Assembly: GCA_052140165.1 (NCBI GenBank)
Contig: JBKQUM010000073.1
Coordinates: forward strand, 1 to 64,000
From: Bog-473 sp052140165
GTDB lineage: Bacteria > Actinomycetota > Acidimicrobiia > Acidimicrobiales > RAAP-2
Direction: 5' to 3'
Length of the DNA stretch: 64,000 nucleotides
How positions within the stretch are numbered: position 1 is the first letter of the stretch; the number at the start of each line of letters is the position of its first letter. The notes under the pieces are model-generated. The model had not been told where the DNA came from and did not search any database. It worked only from the letters and a program-made list of their open reading frames with translations. This document shows positions 1 through 8,574 of the stretch, piece after piece. The position numbers and the translations under genes are program-made.

Positions 1-1
1 G

Positions 2-61
2 AGCGCCATGGAGCAGCGCATCGTCAACACGGACGCGGCGATGACGGGGCATCCGCGGTGA
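2..61 (+). CDS. 3' end of an unidentified gene (partial)
   Basis: An open frame enters from the left edge and stops at TGA 59-61, leaving only about 19 C-terminal residues (ending in MTGHPR). Its stop overlaps the GTG start of the next gene in a GTGA junction, the arrangement seen at several other real gene pairs here, so it is probably the preceding gene of the same operon. Nothing about its function can be read from so short a tail. Confidence 0.4.
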   Translation, partial: SAMEQRIVNTDAAMTGHPR

Positions 62-1512
62 CCGGCCTCGTCGCAACCGTCCTGCCCGTCGCGCTCGGCG
101 GCGCGCTACTGGCCGGCTTCTCGTACCCGGGCGGAGCGCGGTCTATGCCGCGCCGCCGCGGCGCGCCGCGCGGCGCTCGTTGGGCCGGGCGGCGCGACCT
201 GCGCCCGTTGCTGGTCGGTCCGGACCCTCCTACGCCCGCCGGCCGTCTCCTGCTCGGCGAGGTCCCGGGCACGTGGCGGCCCTCCGGGGTCGCGGCGGAG
301 CCGGCCCAGTCCCTGGTCGTGGTCGGCCCGACGCAGAGCGGCAAGACGACGAGCCTGGCCGTGCCGGCCATCCTGGGGTGGCACGGGCCGGTGGTGGCCG
401 CCAGCGTCAAGAGCGACCTGCTGCGCGACACGCTCGGCGTGTGCACCCGCCGGGGTCGGGTGTGGTGCATCGACCCGACCGGCTGCAGCGGCGTGCCGGC
501 CGATACGTGGTCGCCGGTCACCGGTTGCAGCGAGTGGGGTCGAGCCAGCCGGGTGGCGTCGGATCTGTGCGAGGCGGCCAAGGCCGACGGCATGACGGCG
601 GACGGCGAGTTCTGGTACGCCACGGCGGCCAAGCTCCTGGCCCCGCTTCTCCTTGCCGCGGCGCTGGACCGTCGCACCATGGCCGACGTGGTGCGCTGGG
701 TCGACACGCAGGAAGTGGGCGAGGTCGCCGGCATCCTGGAGGGTGCGGCGCCGCCCGAAGCGATCGACGCGGCGCGGGCGACCTGGTGCCGCGACGAGCG
801 GACGCGCAGCTCCGTCTACACCACGGCCGAGACGGTGCTCGCACCGTTCGCCCACGGGCCGCCGGCGACCTCGTCGGCCGCACCGTTCGAGCCGCGTCTG
901 CTGCTGGGCGGTCCCCACACGCTCTACCTGTGCGCGCCCGCGCACGACCAGCGCCGCCTGCGCGGCTATTTCACGGCGCTGACCCAGCAGGTGCTCGCCC
1001 ACGCGTTCGCCACTGCCACGAGGTCCGGACCTCTGCATCCGCCGCTGCTGGTGGTGCTCGACGAGGCGGCGCACATCGCGCCGCTCCCCGAGCTCGACGG
1101 GTTGGCGGCAACCTGTGCGTCGCACGGGATACAGATCGTGACGGTGTGGCAGGACCTGGCCCAGGTGAGGGGGCGCTACGGAGCTCGGGCGCCCACGGTG
1201 CTCAACAACCATCGGGCCAAGCTGTTCCTGCCCGGGATCGCCGACCCGGACACGCTCGAGTACGCCAGCCGGCTCATCGGCGACGAGGAGGTCGCACAGC
1301 CCTCGGTCACCCGGGACCCGACGGGGCGTCGCTCGACCACGTCGACGACCGGGCCGCGCCGGCTCCTGCCGCCCGAGGAGCTCCGCTGCCTGCCGCGGGG
1401 CCGGGCCGTCCTCGTCTACGGCACGCTGCCGCCGGCGAGGTTGCGACTGCGGCCGTGGTGGGCGCGGGGACCGTCGAGGCTGTCGTCGCTCAGGCGGGCT
1501 CGGGCTTCCTGA
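58..1512 (+). CDS. VirD4/TraG-like type IV coupling ATPase
   Basis: A 484-residue P-loop ATPase of the VirD4/TraD/TraG coupling-protein type, which in conjugation systems hands DNA or protein substrates to a membrane channel. The N-terminus has one hydrophobic segment (about residues 3-23), followed by a basic stretch. Walker A is GPTQSGKTT at residues 90-98. Walker B is LLVVLDEAAH near residue 334, followed by a TraM-recognition-like region with the sensor-like phrase TVWQDLAQ. It starts with GTG overlapping the preceding stop. It is shorter than many plasmid TraG proteins, and no relaxase or mating-channel gene lies downstream, so any partners must be to the left of the window. The family call is firm; the substrate is unknown. 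Confidence 0.8.
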   Translation: MTGLVATVLPVALGGALLAGFSYPGGARSMPRRRGAPRGARWAGRRDLRPLLVGPDPPTPAGRLLLGEVPGTWRPSGVAAEPAQSLVVVGPTQSGKTTSLAVPAILGWHGPVVAASVKSDLLRDTLGVCTRRGRVWCIDPTGCSGVPADTWSPVTGCSEWGRASRVASDLCEAAKADGMTADGEFWYATAAKLLAPLLLAAALDRRTMADVVRWVDTQEVGEVAGILEGAAPPEAIDAARATWCRDERTRSSVYTTAETVLAPFAHGPPATSSAAPFEPRLLLGGPHTLYLCAPAHDQRRLRGYFTALTQQVLAHAFATATRSGPLHPPLLVVLDEAAHIAPLPELDGLAATCASHGIQIVTVWQDLAQVRGRYGARAPTVLNNHRAKLFLPGIADPDTLEYASRLIGDEEVAQPSVTRDPTGRRSTTSTTGPRRLLPPEELRCLPRGRAVLVYGTLPPARLRLRPWWARGPSRLSSLRRARAS

Positions 1513-1528
1513 CGATCGGGGGGTCGCC

Positions 1529-1558
1529 TTGACCCGTCGAGTCAGGCCTCCGTAGTGT
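1529..1558 (+). promoter_or_regulatory. Candidate sigma70-type promoter for the aldehyde dehydrogenase
   Basis: TTGACC (1529-1534) and TAGTGT (1553-1558) are separated by 18 bases, and the predicted start of transcription lies about 30 bases before the ATG at 1597. Seen by eye only. Confidence 0.4.
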
Positions 1559-1596
1559 CGCCTGCAGTACAGGTCGACACGAAAGGGGGCGGAGGC

Positions 1597-3072
1597 ATGG
1601 CCAACCAGAGTGGTGAGGTCCGCATGCTCATCGACGGCGAGCTCGTCGAGGCAGCCTCGGGCAAGCGCTTCGAGAACATCAACCCGGCGACGGAGGAGGT
1701 GCTCGGCGAGGTGGCCGATGCCTCGCCCGAGGACATGCAGCGGGCCATCGCCTCCTCGCGGCGGGCCTTCGACGAGTCCGACTGGTCGACGAACCGCGCC
1801 CTGCGCAAGCGCTGCCTCGAGCAGCTGCAGGAGGCGCTCGAGGCCGAACGGGAGGTCTACCGCGAAGAGCTGATCGCCGAGGTCGGGACCCCGCGCATGA
1901 TGACCTTCGCGGCGCAGCTCGACTGGCCGCTCGAGGAGGCGCTCCGCTGGCCGGCGAAGATGATCGACGAGTTCGCCTGGGAGCGTGACCTGCCCGACGG
2001 GAACATGATGGGCATGCAAAGCCGCCGCTCGGTGTGGAAGGAGCCCATCGGCGTCATCGGCGCCATCGTGCCGTGGAACTACCCGCTCGAGGTGACGCTC
2101 AACAAGCTGGGCCCGATTCTCGCCACCGGCAACACGGCGATCCTCAAGCCGGCACCCGACACCCCCTGGAACGCCACCCGCCTGGGGCGCCTGGTGGCCG
2201 AGAAGACCGACATCCCGCCCGGCGTCCTCAACATCGTCACCTCCGCCGACCACCTGGTCGGGGAGGAGCTGACGGTCTCACCCCTGGTGGACATGATCTC
2301 GTTCACGGGCTCCACCGCCACCGGCAAGAGGATCATGGAGAAGGGCGCTCCCACGCTCAAGAAGGTCTTCCTGGAGCTGGGGGGCAAGTCGGCCATGATC
2401 GTGTGCGACGACGCGGACTTCGCCTCCGTCGTGCCGGGCGGCGCAATGGTCTGCATCCACGCGGGCCAGGGCTGCGCCATGCAGACCCGGATGCTCCTGC
2501 CCCGCTCGCGCTACGACGAGGGCGTCGAGCTCATCAGCGCCGCCATGGCGGGGATCCCCTACGGGGACCCGAGCAGCGATGCGGTGTTCATGGGACCGGT
2601 GGTCAGCGCGCGCCAGCGTGACCGCGTGCTCGGGTACATCGAGCGCGGGAAGGAGGAGGGGGCGACGCTGGTGACCGGCGGTGGCCGTCCCGCCCACCTC
2701 CCCAAGGGGTGGTTCGTGGAGCCCACGCTCTTCGTCGACGTCGACAATTCCATGACCATCGCCCAGGAGGAGATCTTCGGCCCGGTGCTCGCGGTGATCC
2801 CCTACGACGACGACGAGGATGCGATCCGGATCGCCAACGACAACAGTTACGGGCTCTCGGGCGGCATCTTCTCCGGCTCCGACGAGCGTGCCACGTCGAT
2901 CGCCCGCCGCATCCGGACCGGGTCCATGAGTGTCAACGGTGGCCTCTGGTACGGGGCCGACTCGCCCTACGGGGGCTACAAGGCGAGCGGGATCGGCCGC
3001 CAGTGCGGCCTCGAGGGCCTGGAGCAGTACCTCGAGACCAAGGCCATCGCCTGGCCCCTGCCCCAGGCCTGA
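1597..3072 (+). CDS. NAD(P)-dependent aldehyde dehydrogenase
   Basis: A 491-residue aldehyde dehydrogenase that would oxidise an aldehyde to the acid with NAD(P)+. The general-base glutamate lies in LELGGKSA (about E260) and the catalytic cysteine in GQGCAMQ (about C293), the usual spacing of some 33 residues. The cofactor-binding phrase PWNYP and the C-terminal EEIFGPVL block are also present. ATG 1597 is chosen over an in-frame GTG at 1555 because a purine-rich AAGGGGGCGGAGG sits just before it. Substrate cannot be read from sequence; the surrounding P450s suggest an aldehyde made from a hydroxylated lipid. It converges on the next gene. Confidence 0.9.
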   Translation: MANQSGEVRMLIDGELVEAASGKRFENINPATEEVLGEVADASPEDMQRAIASSRRAFDESDWSTNRALRKRCLEQLQEALEAEREVYREELIAEVGTPRMMTFAAQLDWPLEEALRWPAKMIDEFAWERDLPDGNMMGMQSRRSVWKEPIGVIGAIVPWNYPLEVTLNKLGPILATGNTAILKPAPDTPWNATRLGRLVAEKTDIPPGVLNIVTSADHLVGEELTVSPLVDMISFTGSTATGKRIMEKGAPTLKKVFLELGGKSAMIVCDDADFASVVPGGAMVCIHAGQGCAMQTRMLLPRSRYDEGVELISAAMAGIPYGDPSSDAVFMGPVVSARQRDRVLGYIERGKEEGATLVTGGGRPAHLPKGWFVEPTLFVDVDNSMTIAQEEIFGPVLAVIPYDDDEDAIRIANDNSYGLSGGIFSGSDERATSIARRIRTGSMSVNGGLWYGADSPYGGYKASGIGRQCGLEGLEQYLETKAIAWPLPQA

Positions 3073-3101
3073 ACCAGACGGTCGCCGGCGGCGCGGCGCC
3101 G

Positions 3102-3126
3102 GGCGGGGCGCAGCGCCGACCCCGCC
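3102..3126. terminator. Candidate bidirectional terminator hairpin
   Basis: Arms GGCGGGG (3102-3108) and CCCCGCC (3120-3126) are perfectly complementary with an 11-base loop, in the 54-base gap between convergent genes. There is no T tract. Confidence 0.4.
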
Positions 3127-3720
3127 TCAGGCCGCCCACTCGGCGAGGATCTCGTCCACCGTCGCCAGGCGGGCGACGAAGGCGAGGCTGTGCCGCAACA
3201 TCGAGGCGTGGTGCTCCGGAGGGGTGCCGATGCAGCCGTCCGTCGGGATGGTCACCGCGAAGTCCTCGTCGGCCGCGCCGGCGGCGGCGAGCGGGATGGC
3301 CAGATTCGTCGACACACCGGCCACGACGACGTCTGCGATCCCCATGTTGCGCAGCACGGTCAGGATCTCGGTGCGGTGCACGGGGGAGAACCCCTGGTGC
3401 CGTGGCAGCACCAGGTCGTCGGGTCCGACCCCGATTTCGGGGACGATCTCCATCGCGGGGTGCGAGACATCCCACACCGAATTCGACGCGGTGGCCCGCA
3501 TGAGCGGGGCGCGTCGGTTGGCCGATCGCCCGCCTGCGAGCGGCAGGTAGGTCAAGTGGGCCACCTGGACGCCCGCCTCGCGGGCGCCCGCGGCGAGCCG
3601 GCCCATGGCGGCCAGGACCGGCCGCGCCGACTCGGCCAGGGCGGGGAGCACGGACAGGTCGCCGACGACGCCCCGCTGGCACTCGATGAAGAGCAGCGCG
3701 GTCGTGTCGGGCCCGCTCAC
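3127..3720 (-). CDS. Isochorismatase-fold protein lacking the catalytic triad
   Basis: A 197-residue protein with the cysteine-hydrolase (isochorismatase/nicotinamidase) fold. The family normally uses an Asp-Lys-Cys triad. Here all three places differ: the DxQ aspartate is Glu13 (FIECQRG), the lysine position reads Arg107 (LPRHQGF), and the GxxTxxC cysteine is Ala141 (GVSTNLA). The fold is otherwise intact and no frameshift is seen, so the protein is probably made but is unlikely to act as a thiol hydrolase; it may bind a ligand or be a pseudoenzyme. It is divergent from the P450 at 3816, with a shared regulatory motif in between. Confidence 0.75.
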   Translation of the reverse strand: MSGPDTTALLFIECQRGVVGDLSVLPALAESARPVLAAMGRLAAGAREAGVQVAHLTYLPLAGGRSANRRAPLMRATASNSVWDVSHPAMEIVPEIGVGPDDLVLPRHQGFSPVHRTEILTVLRNMGIADVVVAGVSTNLAIPLAAAGAADEDFAVTIPTDGCIGTPPEHHASMLRHSLAFVARLATVDEILAEWAA

Positions 3721-3778
3721 GCGTTCAGCCTAGGCAATGGCGTCTGGACGTCCGTCCGGGACAGGCCAATACTGGGCG

Positions 3779-3795
3779 AACAGAGTGTACTGAAT
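3779..3795 (-). promoter_or_regulatory. Shared 17-bp motif, site 1
   Basis: On the minus strand it reads ATTCAGTACACTCTGTT, matching the window consensus WWTYAGTAYACTCTWTT at 16 of 17 positions. It ends 20 bases before the P450 ATG and lies 58 bases upstream of the divergent minus-strand gene. It could be an operator, and its TACACT could serve as a -10 for the minus-strand gene. Confidence 0.55.
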
Positions 3796-3815
3796 GGGGA
3801 AGGGGAGGCGTTTCC

Positions 3816-5027
3816 ATGACCGACATGCGCACGGCCGGCGACGCGGGAGATTGCCCGTACCCGGTCCGCGAGTACGACAACGCCACCGCGGGTCCCGTCC
3901 TCTCCCACGCGGAGGAGATCGATGCGTTGCGCACGGAGCACCCCTTCATGCGCAGCACCTACGGCAACGGGTTCTGGGTCCTGACGACGGCGGAGATGAT
4001 CCGCGAGGCGCTCCAGCACCCCGACATCTTGTCGAGCTCGGTGGTGACCGTGCAGGACCCGGATCCTCCGTACAAGTGGATCCCCGAGATGCTCGATCCC
4101 CCCGAGCACACCACGTGGCGCCAGCTGCTCGCGCCGCACTTCGCCCCCAAGGCGATGGAGCGGCTCGAGGGCAAGGTGCGGCAACGTTGCCTGTCGCTCA
4201 TCGAGGGATTCGCCGGCTCCGGCCATTGTGACTTCCTGCGGGACTTCGCCTGGCGCTACCCGACGACGATCTTCATGGAGCTCATGGGACTCCCGCTCGA
4301 GGGATTGGAGCAGTTCCTCGAATGGGAGCACCAGATCCTGCACCCCAGCGCCGAGGACGATCCGGAGCACTCGCAGGGCCTCGAGGCCATGTTGGCCGTC
4401 ATGGGGTACTTCAGCGAGCTCATCGAGGTGAAGCGGGCCCACCCCTCGGAGGACCTGCTCTCGAGCTCGCTCGAATGGACGATCGACGGCCGGCCCATCC
4501 CGATGGAGGACCTGCTCTCGTGGTGCCTCCTCATGTTCATGGCCGGCCTCGACACCGTGTCGATCCAACTGAGCTACACGTTCTGGCACCTGGCCGGACA
4601 TCCCGACGATCGCCGCCGGATCGTGGGGGACCCGACGGTGATACCCGCCGCGGTCGAGGAGTTCCTGCGCCAGTTCGCCTTCGTGGCTCCCTCCCGCAAG
4701 GTCATGGTGGACACGGACTTTCGCGGTTGCCCGCTCAAGAAGGGCGACATGGTCTTCGTCCCGTTGAGCGGCGCCACCCGCGATCCCGCGCTCTTCGAAG
4801 ACGCAGGGACGGTGCACATCGATCGGTCGCACAACAACCACATCGCCTTCGGGGCCGGGCCGCACCGGTGCCTCGGCTCGCATCTCGCCCGGCGCGAGCT
4901 GCGGGTCGCGCTCGAGGAATGGCACCGCCTGATACCCGACTACCGGCTCACCGACGGGATCGAGGTCACCGAGCACGGTGGGGGCCTGTACAGCATCGAT
5001 CGGCTCCAGCTCAGCTGGGAGGTCTGA
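3816..5027 (+). CDS. Cytochrome P450
   Basis: A 403-residue soluble bacterial P450 monooxygenase. The oxygen-activating I-helix motif is AGLDT (about residues 243-247), the K-helix ExxR is in EEFLRQF, and the heme loop is FGAGPHRCLG with the thiolate cysteine near residue 352. ATG 3816 follows a GGGGAAGGGGAGG ribosome-binding stretch. The acid of the usual acid-alcohol pair in the I-helix is Asp rather than Glu, which is acceptable. It would need ferredoxin and reductase partners, which are not in the window. Its 3' end overlaps the convergent DUF35 gene by 17 bases. A shared catabolic motif (site 1) lies just upstream. The substrate is probably a hydrophobic lipid, by context only. Confidence 0.93.
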   Translation: MTDMRTAGDAGDCPYPVREYDNATAGPVLSHAEEIDALRTEHPFMRSTYGNGFWVLTTAEMIREALQHPDILSSSVVTVQDPDPPYKWIPEMLDPPEHTTWRQLLAPHFAPKAMERLEGKVRQRCLSLIEGFAGSGHCDFLRDFAWRYPTTIFMELMGLPLEGLEQFLEWEHQILHPSAEDDPEHSQGLEAMLAVMGYFSELIEVKRAHPSEDLLSSSLEWTIDGRPIPMEDLLSWCLLMFMAGLDTVSIQLSYTFWHLAGHPDDRRRIVGDPTVIPAAVEEFLRQFAFVAPSRKVMVDTDFRGCPLKKGDMVFVPLSGATRDPALFEDAGTVHIDRSHNNHIAFGAGPHRCLGSHLARRELRVALEEWHRLIPDYRLTDGIEVTEHGGGLYSIDRLQLSWEV

Positions 5028-5439
5028 CGCCTGCGTCGTCGGGCACGAAGACCGGCACGAACACCTCGCCGTGCTGTTCGAACTGCACGCGCACGGGCAT
5101 GCCGATGTGGACGTCCTCGGGCGGGCAGTCGACGACATTGGTGGTGAACCGGAGCCCCGCTTGCTCGGGCAGCTCGACGATCGAGATGTTGTAGGGCACG
5201 GGGACTGCGGGGTTGTAGGGGTGCGAGTTCGCGGTGTGCGTGAAGACCGTCCCCTTCCCGCTCGTTGCCTCGTACGCGGTCGAACCGCCACATTCGGGAC
5301 ACGCGGCCGAGAGCGGGAAGACCCATCGACGGCACGACTGGCACCGGGTGATCTGGAGCACGCCCGACGCACCGCCGGTCCAGAAGGGCCGGTTGAGCTC
5401 GTCGAGCGACGGCGTGATGCGGGGCGCGACCTCTGTCAT
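5011..5439 (-). CDS. DUF35 Zn-ribbon/OB-fold protein (ChsH2-like)
   Basis: A 142-residue DUF35 protein: an N-terminal rubredoxin-like zinc ribbon (CQSC and CPEC, near residues 33-51), then an OB-fold with GKGTVFTHT. In steroid side-chain degradation such domains bind acyl-CoA and pair with thiolase-like retro-aldolases (the ChsH2 DUF35/Ltp2 type). The thiolase-like gene at 5463 is divergently adjacent, only 23 bases away, which fits that partnership. The start is ATG at 5437-5439. Family call is firm; the aldolase role is inferred from context. Confidence 0.82.
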   Translation of the reverse strand: MTEVAPRITPSLDELNRPFWTGGASGVLQITRCQSCRRWVFPLSAACPECGGSTAYEATSGKGTVFTHTANSHPYNPAVPVPYNISIVELPEQAGLRFTTNVVDCPPEDVHIGMPVRVQFEQHGEVFVPVFVPDDAGVRPPS

Positions 5440-5462
5440 GGGCCCACTGTAGGGTTCGGCGC

Positions 5463-6659
5463 GTGAGCGACATCATCGAACAGGGCGCGATCATCTCGGG
5501 AATCGGCATCTCGCGCATCGGGCGCAAGACCGGCATCCCCGGGCTCGAACTGACCACGGAATCATCGGCACAGGCCATCGCCGACGCAGGACTGTCCGCC
5601 GCCGACATCGACGGAGTCGCCACCATGGGAGAGACCCCCGTCACTGAAGCGACAGCGCATCTCGGCATCGAGCACGCCTGGACCGGCTCCCCCGTCGGCC
5701 GGTGGGGGCTGCTCAGCCCCGTGGTGAACGCGTTCCACGCGGTCGCGTCCGGCCAGGCCCGCCATGTGCTCGTGTACCGGACCGTGAACATGATGGGGGG
5801 CTCGGTCATGCCCCAGCCGGACGCAGGGGATGCGCCGGCCCAGCCGTCGCCTTCGCCGGATCGCGCCGCCTCGCCCCCTCCTCTCGAGGAGAGGGAGAAT
5901 CCGATGGCCGACATACCCCGGCTCATCGCGGCGCACGCGTACTCAGCCGCCAATTGGCTGGCCCTCCATGCCCGGCGCCACATGCACCTGTACGGCACGA
6001 CGAAGGAGCAACTCGGCTGGCTGGCCCTCAACAGCCGGAGGAACGCCGCGCTCAACTCCCGGGCGGCCTACCGCGACCCGCTCACCATGGAGGACTACCT
6101 GTCGGCCCGGCCGATCTCGGATCCCTTCGGGCTGCTCGACTGCGACGTCCCCGTCGACGGCTCCGTCGCCTTCGTCGTGTCGACCGCCGATGCGGCCGCC
6201 GACTGTGACCATCCCGTCCGGGTGGCGGCGTGCGGTGGCTCGTCCGGCCTCGGCGGCTGGGACCAGCGGGCCGACTATCCCAAGATGGCGGCGACCGATG
6301 CCGCCGCGGAGCTGTGGAGCCGCACCGATCTGACGCCGGCGGACGTCGACCTCGCGGAGCTCTACGACGGCTTCACGTTCCTCACCTTCGCCTGGCTGGA
6401 GGCGCTGGGGTTCTGCGCTGACGGCGAGGCGGGGCCGTTCGTCGAGGGCGCGGGGCGCATCGCCCTCGACGGGCAGCTCCCGCTCAACACCTACGGCGGC
6501 CAGCTCTCGGCGGGTCGCATGCACGGCAACTGGGTGCTCCACGAGGCCTGCCTGCAATTGAGGGGTCAGGCGGGGGAGCGCCAGGTCGGGCGGCGCGACG
6601 TGGCCGCCGTCTCCAACGGCGGCGGTCCCATCGCAGGTTGCATACTTCTGACCCGCTAG
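5463..6659 (+). CDS. Thiolase-like lipid-transfer protein (Ltp2-like, putative retro-aldolase)
   Basis: A 398-residue thiolase-superfamily protein starting at GTG. The nucleophilic CGSG cysteine of true thiolases is missing: the equivalent region reads GRWGLLSPVVNAF. The late motif is GGQLSAGRMHG and an ELYDGFTF block carries a tyrosine of the kind used by Ltp2-type aldolases. With the adjacent DUF35 gene it could form a complex cleaving a beta-hydroxyacyl-CoA by retro-aldol reaction. It could instead be a non-catalytic lipid-transfer (SCP-x) thiolase. A proline-rich loop occurs near residues 118-140. The following TetR gene starts 44 bases downstream. Confidence 0.78.
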   Translation: MSDIIEQGAIISGIGISRIGRKTGIPGLELTTESSAQAIADAGLSAADIDGVATMGETPVTEATAHLGIEHAWTGSPVGRWGLLSPVVNAFHAVASGQARHVLVYRTVNMMGGSVMPQPDAGDAPAQPSPSPDRAASPPPLEERENPMADIPRLIAAHAYSAANWLALHARRHMHLYGTTKEQLGWLALNSRRNAALNSRAAYRDPLTMEDYLSARPISDPFGLLDCDVPVDGSVAFVVSTADAAADCDHPVRVAACGGSSGLGGWDQRADYPKMAATDAAAELWSRTDLTPADVDLAELYDGFTFLTFAWLEALGFCADGEAGPFVEGAGRIALDGQLPLNTYGGQLSAGRMHGNWVLHEACLQLRGQAGERQVGRRDVAAVSNGGGPIAGCILLTR

Positions 6660-6703
6660 CAGCGGGTCGGAGGATTCCCGCGTTCCGCGCGACAATTCCG
6701 GCG

Positions 6704-7318
6704 GTGACCGACGGCGATGAGTCCGGGTGGGGTAGGCGGCGCAACCTGCTGCAGGCGAGATACGAGCAGATCGCGTGGGGTCTCTTCGCCCAGCGGGGGT
6801 TCAAGGAGGTCACGGTCGACGAGATCGCCGAGGCCGCCGGCGTGTCGGCGCGGACCCTCTTCCGCTACTTCCCCTCGAAGGAGGACTTCCTCCTGGGCTT
6901 CACCCGTCGTGGCGCGCAGGACCTGGTCGAATTGATCGCCCGGCTCGAGCCGAGCCCGGACCCACTGCGGAGCGTCTGGCAACTCGTGCGTGCCCATTCG
7001 CTGCAGAGCCCACCGGACGTGCGCCTGCTCACGCTCTGGCGTCGGGCCGCCGCCGACGCCCCCGAGATCCATGCCCGGGTCCGGGGTGAGCGGGTGCACG
7101 TACTCACCGAGGCGGTGACGTCGTACTGCGCGAAGTCGATGGCTGGCATCGGCTCGGACGATCCCACGCCGCGCCTCCTGGCCGCAGTCGTGGTCGGGGT
7201 CGAGATGGCGGTGATCGAACTGTGGGGACGCTCCGGACTGGCGCTCCCGGAGATCCTCGACGCGGCGGAGGCCGCCGTGCCGGATCTGACCCGGCCGGGG
7301 CGCGGCGGTCGGACCTGA
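6704..7318 (+). CDS. TetR-family transcriptional regulator
   Basis: About 204 residues from GTG 6704. The N-terminal helix-turn-helix is typical: GFKEVTVDEIAEAAGVSARTL followed by FRYFPSKEDF, then a helical ligand-binding domain. An upstream in-frame ATG at 6638 would overlap the thiolase-like gene by 22 bases and adds an arginine- and proline-containing leader with no similarity to a TetR start, so GTG 6704 is preferred. It follows the thiolase-like gene on the same strand and may be co-transcribed. Its ligand and operators are unknown; it is one candidate for the 17-base motif seen across the window. Confidence 0.85.
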   Translation: MTDGDESGWGRRRNLLQARYEQIAWGLFAQRGFKEVTVDEIAEAAGVSARTLFRYFPSKEDFLLGFTRRGAQDLVELIARLEPSPDPLRSVWQLVRAHSLQSPPDVRLLTLWRRAAADAPEIHARVRGERVHVLTEAVTSYCAKSMAGIGSDDPTPRLLAAVVVGVEMAVIELWGRSGLALPEILDAAEAAVPDLTRPGRGGRT

Positions 7319-7340
7319 TCGGCCGGGACCGAATTGGCCC

Positions 7341-7370
7341 TTGCCACCGTGCGGGCTCCGGGCGTAGATT
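7341..7370 (+). promoter_or_regulatory. Candidate sigma70-type promoter for the amidohydrolase
   Basis: TTGCCA (7341-7346) and TAGATT (7365-7370) with an 18-base spacer, the same spacing as the candidate at 1529. The leader to ATG 7425 would be about 47 bases. Confidence 0.4.
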
Positions 7371-7424
7371 GTCAGGAAGTGACGATTCTTCTGCCGGGAG
7401 AGATCGGCGATCCGGGGGCCGGGC

Positions 7425-8552
7425 ATGCTGCCTGACGACGTCCAGCTGATCTCGGTCGACGACCACGTCATTGAGCACGAGCGGGTGTGGCTCGATCGCC
7501 TGCCCGCCAAGTACCTCGAGGCCGGACCGCACATCGTCGAGGTGGACGGCGGCAAGCAGGTGTGGAAGTTCGAGGACAGGATCATCCCCACCATCGGCCT
7601 GAACGCCGTGGCCGGCAAGGATCCCAAGGACTTCGGCGTGGACCCCGTCAGCTTCGACGAGATGCTCCCCGGGTGCTACGACGTCGCCGCCCGGCTGGCG
7701 GACATGGACACCGACGGGGTCCACGCGCAGATGTGCTTCCCGTCCTTCCCCGGCTTCGCCGGCGGCACGCTGTTCGCGGCGGAGGACAAGGAGCTCGCGA
7801 CGGCATGCGTCGTGGCCTGGAACGACTTCATCCTCGACGAGTGGAGTGCGGCCGCACCGGACCGCTTCATCCCCATGGTCATGGTCCCGTTCTGGGACGT
7901 GCCGGCATCAGTGGCCGAGCTCGAGCGCACCGCGGCCAAGGGGGCCAGGGCCATCACCTTCACCGAAGCGCCGCACCGGCTGGGGCTGCCGTCGTACCAC
8001 GGCGACCACTGGGACCCGTTCCTTGCCGCCGCCCAGGCGGCCGACCTGCCGCTGTGCCTGCACTTCGGCAGCGGCGGCGCACCCGTCACCGCTCCCGACG
8101 CCAACTTCGCCGTCGCCATCGCACTCTTCGGGATGAACTCGCAGTTCACCACCGTCGACCTGTTGTTGTCGCCCGTCTTCCACAAGTTCCCGCGTCTGCG
8201 CGTGGCGCTGTCGGAGGGTGGCATCGGCTGGATGCCCTACGTGCTCGAGCGGGTCGACTACACATGGGAGCGACACCGCTGGTACACCGGCGTCAACCCC
8301 GACGTGCGGCCCTCCGACCTGTTCCGCGACCACATCTTCGGCTGCTTCATCGCCGACAACGCCGGGATCGAGGAGCGGGAGCTCATCGGCGTGGACAACA
8401 TCATGTTCGAGGGCGACTACCCCCACAGCGACAGCAACTTCCCCGCCTCCCGCAAGAAGCTGTCCGACGTCCTCTTCGAGGTGCCCGACGACGACGCTCG
8501 CAAGATCGCGGAGGACAATGCCCGGAGCGTGTTCAACTTCCCCCGCTCCTAG
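7425..8552 (+). CDS. Amidohydrolase-2 (TIM-barrel metal-dependent hydrolase/decarboxylase)
   Basis: A 375-residue amidohydrolase_2 protein of the group that includes aminocarboxymuconate-semialdehyde decarboxylase-like enzymes. The first metal-binding motif is near the N-terminus (SVDDHVIE). Later landmarks are CLHFGSGG, ALSEGGIGWMPY with WERHRW, and the C-terminal metal aspartate in EGDYPHSDSN. The gene has its own candidate promoter and is followed by a 204-base gap with repeats. A second member of the same family is at 28186. Substrate unknown; homologues in such clusters are often called ring- or acid-cleaving hydrolases without proof. Confidence 0.85.
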   Translation: MLPDDVQLISVDDHVIEHERVWLDRLPAKYLEAGPHIVEVDGGKQVWKFEDRIIPTIGLNAVAGKDPKDFGVDPVSFDEMLPGCYDVAARLADMDTDGVHAQMCFPSFPGFAGGTLFAAEDKELATACVVAWNDFILDEWSAAAPDRFIPMVMVPFWDVPASVAELERTAAKGARAITFTEAPHRLGLPSYHGDHWDPFLAAAQAADLPLCLHFGSGGAPVTAPDANFAVAIALFGMNSQFTTVDLLLSPVFHKFPRLRVALSEGGIGWMPYVLERVDYTWERHRWYTGVNPDVRPSDLFRDHIFGCFIADNAGIEERELIGVDNIMFEGDYPHSDSNFPASRKKLSDVLFEVPDDDARKIAEDNARSVFNFPRS

Positions 8553-8574
8553 CCCGGCCGATGGCACCCTCTCG

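Noticed and set aside
106..2253. Long minus-strand frame of 715 codons opposite the coupling ATPase and aldehyde dehydrogenase
   Set aside because: It is arginine-, glycine- and proline-rich with no domain, a shadow frame produced by GC-rich third positions of two well-supported plus-strand genes.
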